Source: Chelydra serpentina (Eukaryota > Chordata > Testudines > Chelydridae). Taken from it: DNA of 64,000 bases. Positions within the stretch are counted from its first letter, which is position 1, and the number at the start of each line of letters is the position of its first letter. The DNA lies in contig JBAIAC010000059.1 in assembly GCA_037349315.1 (NCBI GenBank), positions 30,970,501 through 31,034,500 of the forward strand, in the 5' to 3' direction. Below the pieces are notes generated by a model. The model saw only the letters and a list, made by a program, of their open reading frames with translations. It searched no databases and was not told the DNA's origin. A program made the position numbers and the translations under genes. This document shows, one piece after another, positions 21,253 through 32,741 of this stretch.

Positions 21253-22059
21253 GTCATAGTGAGTGCATTTTTTTTACCTTCTAATCTGCGATAACCGCTG
21301 GGACGGAGATGATAGGGGGAGCATAGAAACATTTGCACCTGCAGGAGGGAAAAAAGGGAGATTTTTAGAATTTAAAAAGATACATTTCAGAGAACAAAAG
21401 GGAGACTTTTTCACAGTGAATCAAGCAATTCACAGCAGACAGCACATGTCCTTTATGTACAAGGTCGGATTTTGCCTTTTATATTGAGTGCCTGCCGGTA
21501 TGGTGTGAGACATCACACACGTCTGGGCAACAGAATTCAGTTTGCAGGCAGCCATGGTAAGCCAGAGGGCTCACAGGGTTAGTTTCTTCCACCTTCTTAA
21601 CATGTGGGAACGATTTTGAACTGTGGAGCCCTCCTTTCCAATATCAAGCAATGCCTGTTGGGTTGGCCATTTAAAAGGAGGGGCTGAGGTTTTGGGGGGG
21701 AATGTGCAGCACAAACCCTCCCGCCACCCAATTCTCTGGGATGATCCCTTTACCACTCCCCCCACCGCGTTGCTATCATCAGGGATGATCCCTTTCAGCC
21801 AAACACAAACAGCTCGGCATGAACAGCACCACCTTAGTTCCTCCAGATCCTTAGTGCTGTTCCTTTAAACCAACAATCGAGTTCGTACCAGTCTATTTGT
21901 CTCCATCTTTTGCTGACTTTCATACACGATTTTCTGTAACAAGCTGAGTGGGATTTTTGTTACCTGGGACACTAGATTTCATGCATCTGCACAACTGCAG
22001 CCTGTAGCACAATGTGGGGCTGTCTCCATGATGGGGGCACCAGGCAGTACAGCTAATTG

Positions 22060-22255
22060 AGACTGTGGTCCCATTGTACCAAGCACTGTATCAGCATATG
22101 TTATAGGATAGTCTCTGAACTGCTTATAATCTAAATAAGCAAAGGCAGAGAGAAGGAAATAGACTTGCCAAAGTTCATACAGCAAGTCAAAGTCAGGAAT
22201 AAAATCCAGGTCTCCTGGCTCCCAGCCCGGTACCTAATCCACTAGACCACACTAC
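22060..22255 (-). repeat. MIR-type SINE
   Basis: 'tataatctaaataagcaaag', 'agacttgccaaagttcatac', 'atccaggtctcctggctccc' and 'aatccactagaccacacta', the reverse complement of a MIR-like element. Confidence 0.7.
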
Positions 22256-22424
22256 TTCTTTGTATTAACTTACATGGTATTTTAGCAGCTGTAATAGCTG
22301 GGCAAACACTATTTATTGATGTTATTCCTCAAATAAATTATTCAACATTTTCTGAATAAATTATCCATACAATGTTTTTAAAGTGCTCAGTCAGCTCTGC
22401 AGAACAGCTCTGCATAAGCTCCAA

Positions 22425-22506
22425 TACCTCTGTTAGTCTATAAGGTGCCACAGGACCCTTTGTCGCTTCTACAGATCCAGACTAACACGGCTACCCCTCT
22501 GATAGA
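22425..22506 (+). repeat. Unidentified retroposon tail
   Basis: 'gttagtctataaggtgccac', then 'cagactaacacggctacccc'. The phrase is shared with the 78-bp insertion at 19308. Family not recognised with confidence. Confidence 0.5.
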
Positions 22507-22629
22507 TTGCTAAGAGATTTTTTTGGGAAGGAGAAGAGAGGATTGATGAATGATCAGGGTAAGCCACATCTCAAAGACCAGTAGAAACATATTATGTGAT
22601 GTTTATTAAAATCAGGTTCACAACAACAT

Positions 22630-22885
22630 TTAAGAGAGTAATTTTAGGCTTATGGTTGATCTCCGAGCATCCTTCACCTCCTTATTCCACAGGCTGTAGA
22701 TCAGAGGGTTCAACATGGGGATCACCAGGGTATAGAACCCTGAGAGAATTTTGCCTTGTTTGAGTGAGTCCTCAGATTGGAGCAGGACACAGTGACTGCC
22801 ATCAAGTGGGAGGTGCAAGTGGAGAAGGCTTTGTGCCTGCCCTCGTCAGAGCGGATCCTCAGGATGGTGGAGGGGTTCTGGTTTA
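22630..22885 (-). pseudogene. Olfactory receptor 3' fragment
   Basis: Minus-strand codons show [21 protein letters not shown] (end of TM5/ICL3 into TM6), a frame break, then [20 protein letters not shown] (TM7 with the PMLNPLIYS signature) and a stop. TM6 text between them is scrambled and everything 5' of ICL3 is absent. A truncated relic of a class II OR. Confidence 0.88.
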
Positions 22886-23640
22886 CCTGTGGGGCCAGCC
22901 AAAGTCAGAGAAATCTATCTGACCTATGAAGACTCCACAATTTTAAAGCGAAATCATGAGCTGCCAGGGGAGGATCCTGGATACCCCAGAGAACACTGCT
23001 CAAACCTAAGGAGCTCTACAGAATGGTGAGAAACCTGATATAGGAAAATGTGTGCAGGTGTGTTTATTATTTTGTATAGATCTGTGTATTTCTCATGTCA
23101 TTAAGTGAAGAATAATGGTGTTTTGGAATCCTGGGCAAAGTCTGTCTCTGTTTCCATGTGCTTTCACTATCATGTACCCTGTAAACCAGAAGGCTCACAG
23201 CATTGGTGTGTTTCTGGGGGATGTGCATGAGTTTCTGGGGGAGGCAGAATTCGTTTCAGGGCCTACACAATTGGCAGAGAACTCCCCATGGCTAAGAGAG
23301 AAATCAGACATGAGGGCGGCATGTGGAAGGTGTGCCTAAAGGCCCAAAACCAAGGACAGTTCCTACACTTTGCCCAGCCCCAGCAAGCCAAGGGCATTTG
23401 GGAGTCACCATTTGGATACATTCAGGGCTAGGGTTGCCACTTACAAGACACAAAAAACCTGGCCACTGGCTGTATTGCTCCCCGCCTCTGGCCATACCAT
23501 CCGCACCCAACCTGATTTCCCGCTGTCAGGTGCCCCACCCCACCATCAGCCTGATCCCCTCTGTCCCACAAGCCCTGGCATCCACCCCTCCCAGAAGCCA
23601 CAGCACTCAAAGCGTATGGTTATACCTGGGTCAATAGGAC
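22886..23640. other. No gene recognised
   Basis: No gene. The stretch 23430-23600 is pyrimidine-rich with 'gctagggttgccacttacaa', possibly the start of an old DNA element. Confidence 0.35.
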
Positions 23641-24537
23641 TCCTTGGGTTAGGGTAAACAAGGGTAAGGGACCACAGGCTATGGTTAGACTTGGAGATGG
23701 TAGGGATTCTAGGGGTTAATAAGGCCTCTAAGGGATAGGTTTATGCCTTGGGTGAGTAGGGATTTCTAATGATTGGGATCCCAAGGCAAGAATTTCAAAG
23801 GGTGACTGGACTATAAAAGTGAGGGGCAACAATACTTCCAAGTGATCTCTCCCTGTCCATCTTTCTCTTTTCCCCCTAAGATGACAAAAGAAACAGCCTA
23901 TGGACTTTGGATGCAGATCCTGAGCTGAAACTTGGTCAGAAATGATTATGGGAACCTGTGGTAAGAACTTCATCTTACACCAAGTCTAGTTTGATAAGTT
24001 GAGAAAGTTTTTTTAATCTTTATTTTTCTTGTAACTATTTCTGATTTTAATGCCTTATTACTTGCACTCACTTAAAACCTATATCTTTGTAGTTAAATAC
24101 ACTTTTTTTTCGGGGGGTGGGGGGGTTAACCACAATTAATTCAGTGTTGTGAGCTTTGTGGGTAACTCCATTTAGGATGGCAAGTTGTATATTGTTCCCT
24201 TACAGGGACAACAGATTTTTGTTATCTGAGCTGTCCAGGACATGGCTGGACCATTCAGTACAGAATACACATTTGTTGGGCAGAAATCTACAACTGGGAG
24301 TGTGTTGGGGTCACCCTGCATGTGGTAACCAAGGCTGGTGGAAGCCAGAGTTTGACTGGAATATGCCAGCAGGCTGTAGCTATACACAGACATTCAGGTT
24401 GTGACTTGCATGCTTAAAGGCTATTTGTGAGTGACCCAGGTAGGAGCTACAGCAACAAAGCAATGTGAGGCACTCAAGGTTGCAGGGGTGGGGGACACAG
24501 CCCCTCACTGATCTGGATTGCACCCTGCTATGTCATA
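23640..24537 (+). repeat. LTR-like sequence (low confidence)
   Basis: A TATA-like 'ctataaaagtgagg' at about 23811 is followed by a T-rich stretch with 'gtagttaaatacac' and G-rich text, as in reptile LTR U3-R-U5. No clean TG...CA ends or target duplication were found. Confidence 0.4.
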
Positions 24538-24851
24538 AAGACAATAATCAACAATCCATTAGAATCAATAAGGAAATGGTCCTGTGTCCCACAGGTTTCT
24601 CTGAGCTTTGAAACAAGAACAATATACCAATCCTGCTTTAGCAATAAAGCAGAACGAAGTCGTTCCAACTCAGAGAAGCCAAAAAGGAAATGCAGTGTCA
24701 CTTTATACTAGGGTGCTACAAAATCTAATTAACTTTATCTGCCCCTCTGAAATCTTGTTGCAATAGTCAATTAAATTCATCAGTATTTCCAGACATTATG
24801 TGCTTTTAAAAAAACTTCCTTTATTAATATTTTAAAAAAATAACATGGAGA

Positions 24852-27047
24852 TGTGACGGGTTGGGATCACAGAGACCTGTTTGGTGCTGCCACCTGGTGT
24901 GCCAAAGCTACTTCTGCCCCTGCTTTCAGGCCTTTTTTAGCTTGGGACTCCCGAATTCTGTCTGTTTTGAGCCAGATTTTACTGATCTGCTGCAAACACA
25001 GACTCAGGTCTGAACCAAGTCCACTAACAACTGTAAGGCTTTTGGAAGTGCTCTTGCCTTTGACATCCAGGTGCCCAACTCCCAAGGAGGTTTAAACCCT
25101 TAATAACTTTGTTTTACCCTGTATAAAGTTTATACAGGGCAAACGTCTAAATAGTTCGCCTTCTATTTTAAAGACAGAAAGATATGCACAGCTGTTTGCC
25201 TCCCTAGGTACCAACTTGCACTCCAGGTAACTTATTAAAATAACTTTTTACTTATTAAGTACAGAAAGTAAGATTTAAGTGATTCCAAGTAGTGACAGAC
25301 AGAACAAATTGAATTACTAAGTAAAATAAAATAAAACATGCACGTCTATGTCTAATCAAACTTCACACAGATATAAAAACCTCACCAGCTTTAGATTCTT
25401 CCTTTTACAGGCAGTAGAACTTATAGCCTGGGTCCAGCAATCGCTCACACCCCCTATTGTCTTTGTCTTTTGTTCAGTTTCTCTCAGGTATGTCTCTGGG
25501 GGGTGGAGAGCCTCTCTCTTTAGCCAGCTGAAGACAAAACGGAGGCGTCTTCCAAGGGCTTTCCCCCACTCTCTGTGTAGCATCATGTTGCCCTGGAGTT
25601 TTGGGATCACATGGGCAAGTCACCTGTCCATGTACCCTAACCAGTTCAACCAGTTGCATTCCTGACCAGGCCCAAATGTGGATTGGGGTCTGCACCTTCT
25701 TTTGTCTGTTAAGTGCTTGCACTCAACTTGCACATTCTTTTCTCCAGACCTGATCCCATGCTCTTATAAAGGCTATGTATAAAACCAGCAAGTATAAAAC
25801 CAATATTTATAACTCCAACTACAACAATGATACATGCATACAAACAGGAGGAATAGATTCAGTAGGTCATAACTGTCACAGAGATATGTTACATGGCACT
25901 TGTAGCATAAAACATATTCCAGTTCATAGAATCATAGAATCTCAGGGTTGGAAGGGACCTCAGGAGGTCATCTAGTCCAACCCCCTGCTCAAAGCAGAAC
26001 CAACCCCAACTAGATCATCCCAGCCAGGGCTTTGTCAAGCCTGACCTTAAAAACCTCCAAGGAAGGAAATTCCACCACCTCCCTAGGTAACCCATTCCAG
26101 TGCTTCACCACCCTACTAGTGAAAAAGTTTTTCCTAATATCCAACCTAAACCTCCCCCTCTGCAACTTGAGACCATTACTCCTTGTTCTGTCATCTTCTA
26201 CCACTGAAAACAGTCTAGATCCATCCTCTTTGGAACCCCCTTTCAGGTAGTTGAAAGCAGCTATCAAATCCCCCCTCACTCTTCTCTTCTGCAGGCTAAA
26301 CAATCCCAGTTCCCTCAGCCTCTCCTCATAAGTCATGTGCTCCAGCCCCCTAATCATTTTGGTTGCCCTCCGTTGGACTCTTTCCAATTTATCCACATCC
26401 TTCTTGTAGTGTGGGGCCCAAAACTGGACACAGTACTCCAAATGAGGCCTCACCAGTGCCGAATAGAGGGGAATAATCACGTCCCTCGATCTGCTGGCAA
26501 TGCCCCTACTTATATAGCCCAAAATGCCGTTAGGCTTCTTGGCAACAAGGGCACACTGTTGACTCATATTCAGCTTTTCGTCCACTGTAACCCCTAGGTC
26601 CTTTTCAGCAGAACTGCTGCCCAGCCATTCGGTCCCTAGTCTGTAGCAGTGCATGGGATTCTTCCGTCCTAAGTGCAGGACTCTGCACTTGTCCTTGTTG
26701 AACCTCATCAGATTTCTTTTGGCCCAATCCTCTAATTTGTCTAGGTCCCTCTGTATCCTGTCCCTACCCTCCAGCGTATCAACCACTCCTCCCAGTTTAG
26801 TGTCATCTGCAAATTTGCTAAGGGTGCAGTCCACACCATCCTCCAGGTCGTTGATGAAGATATTGAACAAAACCGGCCCCAGCACCGACCCTTGGGGCAC
26901 TCCACTTGATACCGGCTACCAACTAGACATGGAGCCATTGATCACTACCCGTTGAGCACGACCATCCAGCCAGTTTTCTATCCACCTAGTTACATATATA
27001 CATTTATAAGCATCTCCCCATAAAGTTTTATGGGGTACACCGTCACA
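24852..27047 (-). mobile_element. LTR with 5-bp TSD, split by a CR1
   Basis: The termini are TGTGACGGG at the left and ACCGTCACA at the right, flanked by GGAGA on both sides (24847-24851 and 27048-27052). Removing the CR1 at 25925-26988 leaves about 1.1 kb, a plausible solo LTR. Orientation is uncertain; the minus strand is preferred because it starts TGTGACGGTGTACCCC. No gag/pol/env is seen. Confidence 0.82.
25925..26988 (-). mobile_element. CR1 LINE, 5'-truncated, nested in LTR
   Basis: 297 codons of RT C-terminal half are open (26900 to 26010): [29 protein letters not shown] (the RT catalytic Asp pair), then the CR1 C-terminal domain down to [12 protein letters not shown] and the 3' UTR with a 'catagaatcatagaatc' tail. 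The 5' end breaks off within the 'gccagttttctatccacc' region. The long open frame suggests fairly recent insertion, later than the LTR. Confidence 0.93.
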
Positions 27048-27105
27048 GGAGACTTAAAAAATGTTGTTGTATATTTAAAAGTATGACTTTCAATTTAAAT
27101 TATAG

Positions 27106-27417
27106 ATGATGGAAGGTCCTGGAAATTTAAGCTCTGGGTTAATATCTGTGCAAATTAGGAGTGGGGAGACGAAGTGCTCAATCCATAGTGGCATAAAGCA
27201 AGGCTGTCCCCTCAGCTCCATAGTCTTCAACATATCTGTGGAGCCACTCATCCGAGCAACTGCCAGCAGTCCAGATGGCTTCAACCTGTATAGCAACAGA
27301 GAGAAGATCCTGGCCTATGCAGATGATCTGGTCCTAATCACAGATAACCCCGAGAATAACCTCCAAGGAATACTAGATATCACCAGTCCTGCTGCCAACT
27401 GGTTGAGACTCTGCTTC
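27106..27417 (+). pseudogene. Reverse transcriptase fragment, R2/REL-LINE-like
   Basis: About 104 codons: VQIRSGETKCSIHSGIKQGC, PLSSIVFNISVEPLIRA, DGFNLYSNREKILAYADDLV (YADD catalytic box), TSPAANWLRLCFNT. The KQGCPLS...FN...EPL and AYADDLVLI motifs, and the A-x-W-x-x-L-x-FN motif after the active site, are typical of restriction-like-endonuclease LINEs (R2 group), not CR1 (which reads FADDTKL). The fragment ends abruptly where antisense U2 snRNA sequence starts. Being an R2-group RT next to U2, it is a candidate relic of the Utopia lineage, which targets U2 genes. This is inference. Confidence 0.7.
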
Positions 27418-27533
27418 AACACCATGTCTTTGTTCCACAAATGCATTTCATATGCAGTCCTCACATCAGGGACATATCAGATATTAAACGTATTCAAACA
27501 GATCTTAGCCAAAAAAGGCCGAGAAGCAATAGC
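27418..27533 (-). pseudogene. U2 snRNA pseudogene (5' two thirds), antisense to the RT fragment
   Basis: Read on the minus strand from 27533: 'attgcttctcggcc', a T run, 'ggctaagatc', a small deletion, 'gtttaatatctgatatgtcc', then 'gaggactgcatatgaaatgc' and 'catttgtggaacaaagacat'. This follows U2 snRNA from its first nucleotide to about nucleotide 120, including the branch-site recognition region and the Sm-proximal part. Diverged, with a deletion near nucleotides 31-41. Not a functional snRNA. Confidence 0.85.
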
Positions 27534-28190
27534 ATGCTGCCTCAGCCCAAGCTGGCCACTTAGACTGCTGTGCTCGAGCTGACACCAAGAGACACGCCAT
27601 ACCTCCCATGGCACCTCGGGAGACTTGCAGCCTCTCACAGCGCCCTGCAGCTGAGACCTCGGGCTGGGTCACAAAGCAGCCGGCAACTCTCATCCCATCA
27701 GGCATGTGCAAAGGCTGGCTTTGGCCTCAGCTGCCTGATTTCCTGCCTTTTCCTTGCCTGCCCACCTCCTGACCTAGAAAGGCCATCCAGGAGGAGGAGA
27801 CCCTTCTGAGTTCCTGGAAATGTGAATGTCAAGGAATGCCCTGTGCCGTGGGGAAGGACAGAAGTAGCATGGAGCCACGGAGGAACTTGCCAGATAGGCC
27901 AAGCAGGATTTCTCAACCCAGAGGAAGCATAGGTTGGTCAGCGTGCAGGCATCAGGGGAAGCCTGGCACTATGCCCAACTGATGCTTCAACTCATGGTGT
28001 CAGACACTGAAGGAAAATTTACACTTATTGTTAAATTACTCCTAATTTGTGATATTGCTGGTTATATATTATGTGCATTTTATGATTTATTTTTAAAGCG
28101 AGCTTTCTATTATTGGATAATTTAAGCATTGTACCCAGATGATTAGAAACTTTTTTATAAATCCATGTTATAGATAATTTTAAGATAAGC
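27534..28190. other. Unrecognised segment between two U2-derived sequences
   Basis: GC-richer until about 27990, then AT-rich. No reading frame similarity recognised. Could be remnant UTR of the same retroelement or unrelated host DNA. Confidence 0.3.
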
Positions 28191-28202
28191 TTTAATAAAA
28201 AT

Positions 28203-28345
28203 TTTAAATCTGTTCTTATCAGTTTAAAATCTGATACGTCCCCAATGTGGGGACTGCATATTAAACACATTTGTGGAGCAGGGACATGGGTTAGGGGCTT
28301 GTTCCTTCCACTCTGTCCATCGTCCTGGTAGCAGGAGCTGCTGCC
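28203..28345 (+). pseudogene. U2 snRNA pseudogene (nt ~38-165), sense strand
   Basis: 'atctgttcttatcag', 'tttaaaatctgatacgtccc', 'ggggactgcatattaaacac', 'atttgtggagcagggacatg', 'aggggcttgttccttccac', then 'ccatcgtcctggtagcag'. This follows U2 through stem-loop IIb, the Sm region and into stem-loops III/IV. The first ~37 nt are missing or scrambled. It shares non-U2 variants (ggactgcatat, catttgtgga) with the copy at 27418-27533, so both derive from one U2-like progenitor. Confidence 0.85.
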
Positions 28346-29105
28346 ATCCTCAGGTGGCTCCCCATCTGCCTGACTCCTGCAACCTGGGGAGCCAGTTGCT
28401 CCAAAAGACAGTCAGCCCAGGGAGACAGATGGTCTAGGAGTCCATTTCAGTGACAGATAGCCTGGACTCCTGGAGAGGCAATTTTCAAGTCTTTTAGGCT
28501 CCCAGCTGTGGAGCCAGGACTCCCAGGATCACCACACTGCTGCAGAAACATTGGGGTCCCTGTCCCTTGGACAGGTTGCATGATGGACCTACAAACCCAG
28601 GGATCCCCAAGCCTGCTACAGACCACATTACGGGCTTGTCCAGAAACCACAGAGCCTGGAGGCCCTGACATCCTGTGACTGTCTATACCATTATGTTCAC
28701 CACTTTGATAGACTTTGATACATTTTATACAAAGTGTGCCTTGTAAGGTATCATTTGAAAAACCATAATCTACTGGATATTATTATCCTGTTGAAATATG
28801 CATAGCAATGCTATATGTTAAGTTATAAGATTCTACTGTATATGATTCTACTGTATATTTCAACATACTGAAATATGTTGTAATTTGGGTAACATGCACA
28901 AACCCTTTTTTCTGAGATAAAGACACACAGGCACCCCAGCCAAATGTTAAAGGGCTATCACCTGGGTAAGCAGCCTACAGAACAACATTACATCTTACTC
29001 AGTGACTTAATTGGCAGTCTAAAAAATAATGCCAACTTCCAAAGGGCTTATGAGCCTGATCCAAATGCTAGTGAAGTCAATGAAAGTCTTTCCATTTGCA
29101 CCAAT
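28346..29105. other. No gene; 28676-28930 AT-rich, LTR-like
   Basis: No gene. The stretch 28676-28930 ('tacaaagtgtgccttgtaag', 'gttgaaatatgcatagcaat') looks like dispersed repeat, possibly LTR-derived, but no ends were found. Confidence 0.35.
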
Positions 29106-29272
29106 CATAGAATATCAGGGTTGGAAGGGACTTTAGGATGTCATCTAGTCCAACCCCCTGCTCAAAGCAGGACCAATCCCCAATTTTTGCCCCAGATCCC
29201 TAAATGGCCCCCTCAAGGATTGAACTCACAACCCTGGGTTTAGCAGGCCAATGTTCAAACCACTGAGCTATA
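29106..29272 (-). repeat. Turtle Pol III SINE
   Basis: CR1-like tail complement at the left ('catagaatatcagggttgg'), B-box complement 'ggattgaac' and A-box complement 'ccactgagcta' at the right. Near full length. Confidence 0.85.
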
Positions 29273-29586
29273 CATTGTGACAGTCTTTATTAAGTGAAAC
29301 AGCTATGAATTATAGACAAGCTCCCACTCAGCTTGAGTCCCAGCTTTGTCTCCTCTTGTTTACCAGGAACCACATTCTGTCTGTAATATGACATGACACC
29401 ATCCTTCTCTTTTCTTCATTTATATCTATGAAAATCAAGTGAAAATGGGTGTAAAATGCTATCATGAGCAGAAGTGGCGAAATCTGATTTTTCACTCACT
29501 TTTATGATTTTCCCACATTTTGCACAGATGTAGATGACAAGTTATGATGTATCAGGGCCTTGGTGGGTTTTTTCCTCTTCTTGTTG
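29273..29586. other. No gene recognised
   Basis: No similarity recognised between the SINE and the LTR. Confidence 0.35.
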
Positions 29587-29591
29587 ATATG

Positions 29592-30516
29592 TGTGATAAA
29601 TGAAGGGGGGAAGGGTAGCTCCCTTTTATGGGCACCCAGCCAGACAGTAGCTATAAAATCCCTCTTTGTAGCTGTTCTCTAATTGCTCTACCTGTAAAGG
29701 GTTAACAAGTCTCACTGTTATGCACAGGTAAAAGGAAGTGAGTGGGCACCTGGCCAAAAGAGCAAATGGGAAGGCTAGAACTTTTAAAATTGGAAAACGA
29801 TTCCCCTTTTGTCTGTCTGTTGTTCTGAGGAGAGGCGAACAGGGCAACATCTATGCTGTAAGAAGCTTGGGGCCAGGTATGAAAAATCCTCGGTATCATA
29901 CCTAAAAACTACTCATTTGAAACCCCAGATATGTAAGTAGATCAGGAAATGTCTAGGAAGACGCGATTAGGTTTCTCTCTTTTTATTTTTTTATGGCTTG
30001 TGGACTCTGTGCTAATCCCCAGGTGCTTTTGTTTTGCTTGTAACCTTTAAGCTGGATCTCAGGAAAGCTATGCTTGATGCTTAATCCTTGTAGTTTTTTT
30101 TTAATCTAGCAATTACCTAAATACCCAGATGTATTTTCTTTCTTTTTTTTTAATTAATAAAATTTACCTTTTTTAAGAACAGAATTGGATTTTTGTGCTT
30201 TAAGAAGTTTGTGCACATGTTTAATTAGCTGGTGGCAACAGCTGATTTTCTTTTTTTTCTTTCTCAGGTCATGTGTGTGTGTGTGTGAAAGGGCTTGAGG
30301 GTACTCCACAGAAAGGAATTCCCAAGTGCACCTTCCTGGGCTCTCAAAGCAGTTCTGCACTTGGGTGGTGGCAGCATCTACCAATCCAAGGTCAGAGAGA
30401 AGCTGCAACCTTGAGAGTTTAATACAAGCCTGGAGTGGCCAGTATTCATTTTTAGAATCCTTGCAAGCCTCCACCTTCTGCACTCGAAGTGCCAGAGTGG
30501 GGAATCAGCCATGACA
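29592..30516 (+). mobile_element. Solo LTR with 5-bp TSD
   Basis: It starts TGTGATAAAT and ends GCCATGACA, with direct repeats ATATG (29587-29591 and 30517-30521). TATA-like TATAAAA at 29652-29658 and AATAAA at 30156-30161, followed by a (GT)n run at about 30273-30288. Same family as 12463-13292. No internal coding region. Confidence 0.88.
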
Positions 30517-30521
30517 ATATG

Positions 30522-31190
30522 CTATAAACTACTACAGAAATCAGGTACAAGAGTCTGATCCAGTAGAGCAGCCGGTACTGTATTAGATGGAACTGTGGTT
30601 TGACATCATGTGGTAGGAGGTGACAGGAACAATGCATCTAATCTGTCTCCTACAGCCTCAGATTTTAGCACTCACCAGGATTTAAGTCTGTTGATAGAAG
30701 GAATCACTCTCCATTTTTCACCCTGGTGCACTGGGAATATCAGAATGACGATGAATTTCTGCTCTGTGCAAGAAAAAGGTGTCATGCCAGAAAAGAATAG
30801 CTACTAGCCTGGAACAGCTAAGATGCCATTCCAGTTCACAAAGTGAGACAGACTCCATCACACCTACCAGTGACATTGAATGAATTCATTGCTTTGCTGG
30901 CATCAGAGTAATTAAGGCTGTCTTATGGGAGCTTATATGTGCTTGTTTCAGAGACCCCCAAAGTCCATTCCAAACCGTCTTGCATGCATAGATAACAAGC
31001 TATTAATGAGCAATTTTACAAGCACTTTCCTTTGGGAGATGAAATTGGACAAGGAGGAATTTTTATTGAAAGTTGCCTTATCTTTTTTGAATAGGTGTAC
31101 TTAAAAGCTTTTTAAACTATTCATTTTAACATCCAGGTGATGGGAAAACAGAAGTGTGTACAATAAATCACACAAGGATTGATACAAATC
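30522..31190. other. No gene recognised
   Basis: No coding or repeat similarity recognised. Confidence 0.35.
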
Positions 31191-31191
31191 T

Positions 31192-31314
31192 GATTCAATC
31201 CTTGAGGGGGCCATTTAGGGATCTGGTGCAAAAATTGGGGATTGGTCCTGCTTTGAGCAGGGGGTTGGACTAGATGACCTCCTAAGGTCCCTTCCAACCC
31301 TGATATTCTATGAT
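31192..31314 (+). repeat. Turtle Pol III SINE, 5'-truncated
   Basis: It begins inside the B box ('gattcaatccttgaggggg') and runs to 'ccctgatattctatgat'. The A box is missing, so it is a 5'-truncated insertion. Confidence 0.82.
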
Positions 31315-31375
31315 CGTATAATAATGGGTAATGGATTTGACAGAACATCATTTACAGGACTTATATCAAGCTTTA

Positions 31376-31590
31376 TAGATTCATAGATTCTAAGTGCATC
31401 AGAAACTATTGGGATCATCTAGTTTGACCTCCTGTGTAACACAGGCCATAGATCTTCCCCAAAATAATTCTCAGAGATCTTTTAGGGAAAAAAAATCCAA
31501 TCTTGATTTAAAAATTTAAAGAATCCACTGCAGCCCTTGGTAAATTGTCCCAATGGTTATGAATAGCAGCAAAGGTCATTCAATAAAGTA
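31376..31590 (-). repeat. CR1 3' fragment (older subfamily)
   Basis: 'agattcatagattctaagtg', 'acacaggccatagatcttcc', 'ccaatcttgatttaaaaat', 'cttggtaaattgtcccaatg': reverse complement of the CR1 3' end and adjoining C-terminal codons. Confidence 0.75.
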
Positions 31591-31813
31591 AAATACAAGG
31601 GCTACATGACAGACTCTAAATGAGTTTGCTGAGAAAGATTAACCTTCATTGTCTCAAATTTTATGCTCATTAGAATATTTCAGTGGCTTTTAACACATCA
31701 TCCTCTATATAAATAGAAAATGATCATTCCAAGCTGTGGCAGCTGATTTTGTTTGTCTTTGTATCAGCTTCCTTTAATTTTACATCTCCCAACAGAGCAT
31801 GCTGAAGAAATGC

Positions 31814-32741
31814 CTGGGGAAATCGTACCACAGTGACCGAGTTCATTCTTGTGAGATTCACAGATCTTCTGGAGCTGCAGGTCTGCCTCTTCATGGTGTT
31901 CCTGGTGACCTATGTCATCACAGTGGTGGGGAATCTCGGAATGATACTGTTAATCAGGATTGATTACTAACTTCACACTCCCATATACTTCTTTCTCTGT
32001 CAGTTGTCTTTTCTAGATCTCTGTTATTCCTGTGTTGTTGGTCCCAAAATGCTGGCCAATTTCTTAGAGGACAGAAAAACAATTTCAGTTGCTGGGTGCT
32101 CAGCACAATTATTCTTTTATAATCTCTTTGTGGCCTCTGAGTGTTACCTCTTGGCTGTGATGGCATATGACTGCTATGTGGCCATCTGTAGCCCCCTCCA
32201 CTATAAAGCCATTATGTCCCAGAAAGTCTCTGTTCAGCTGGTAGCGGGGTCGTATGCTGCTGGCTTTGTAAATGCAATAACAGAAACAGCTTTCACCTTT
32301 AGGTAATGGTTCTGCAGGCCCAATGTGATTAATCGCTTATTCTATGACATTCCCCCAGTGATAAAGCTCTTCTGCTCCGACACTTTTATGTCAATGAAGT
32401 TGTGATTTTTATCTTTGCCACTACTATCACTGTTTTTTACACCTTGATGGTCCTTTTCTCCTATGTGTACATCCTCGCTGCCATCCTGAAGATTCCCTCT
32501 GCCGAAGCCAGGTGCAAAGCCTTCTCCACCTGCAGCTCCCACCTGATGGCCATCATAATGCTCCATGGGACACTTCATGTATCTATGGCCCCACTACCAC
32601 TATTCCATGGACCAAGATAAAATAGCCTCAGTGTTCTATCCAGTGACAATCCCCATGCTGAACCCTCTCATCTACAGTCTGAGGAACAAGGAGGTGAAGG
32701 ACGCCCTGAGTAGGGTGATAGAGAAAAAAATATTATCTTAG
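31814..32741 (+). pseudogene. Olfactory receptor pseudogene (OR5/OR8-like)
   Basis: Nearly full-length class II OR with frameshifts and stops. Recognised motifs: [18 protein letters not shown] (N-terminus), [20 protein letters not shown] then a stop where LHTP should follow, [58 protein letters not shown] (Cys for the usual Arg of DRY), [12 protein letters not shown], a stop at 32304, then a shift into AILKIPSAEARCKAFSTCSS and [20 protein letters not shown] short frameshift follows the start codon region. It lies 185 bp upstream of a solo LTR. Odorant receptor relic. Confidence 0.92.

Larger units (their letters stand above)
18915..21960 (+). mobile_element. PIF/Harbinger transposon, copy 1 (decayed)
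   Basis: The left end is 'taagggtatgtctacactac', the terminus type of the window's Harbinger-like MITEs. The interior has a plus-strand HARBI-type transposase (19278-20634) and a convergent minus-strand second ORF (20896-21252), the usual two-gene layout. The 21253-21960 stretch aligns with copy 2 (for example 'caggcagccatggtaagcca'). The right inverted repeat was not found, so the right boundary is approximate. Confidence 0.75.

Noticed and set aside
28203..28345. Functional U2 snRNA gene
   Set aside because: The first ~37 nt including branch-site-proximal parts are missing or altered, and many conserved bases changed.
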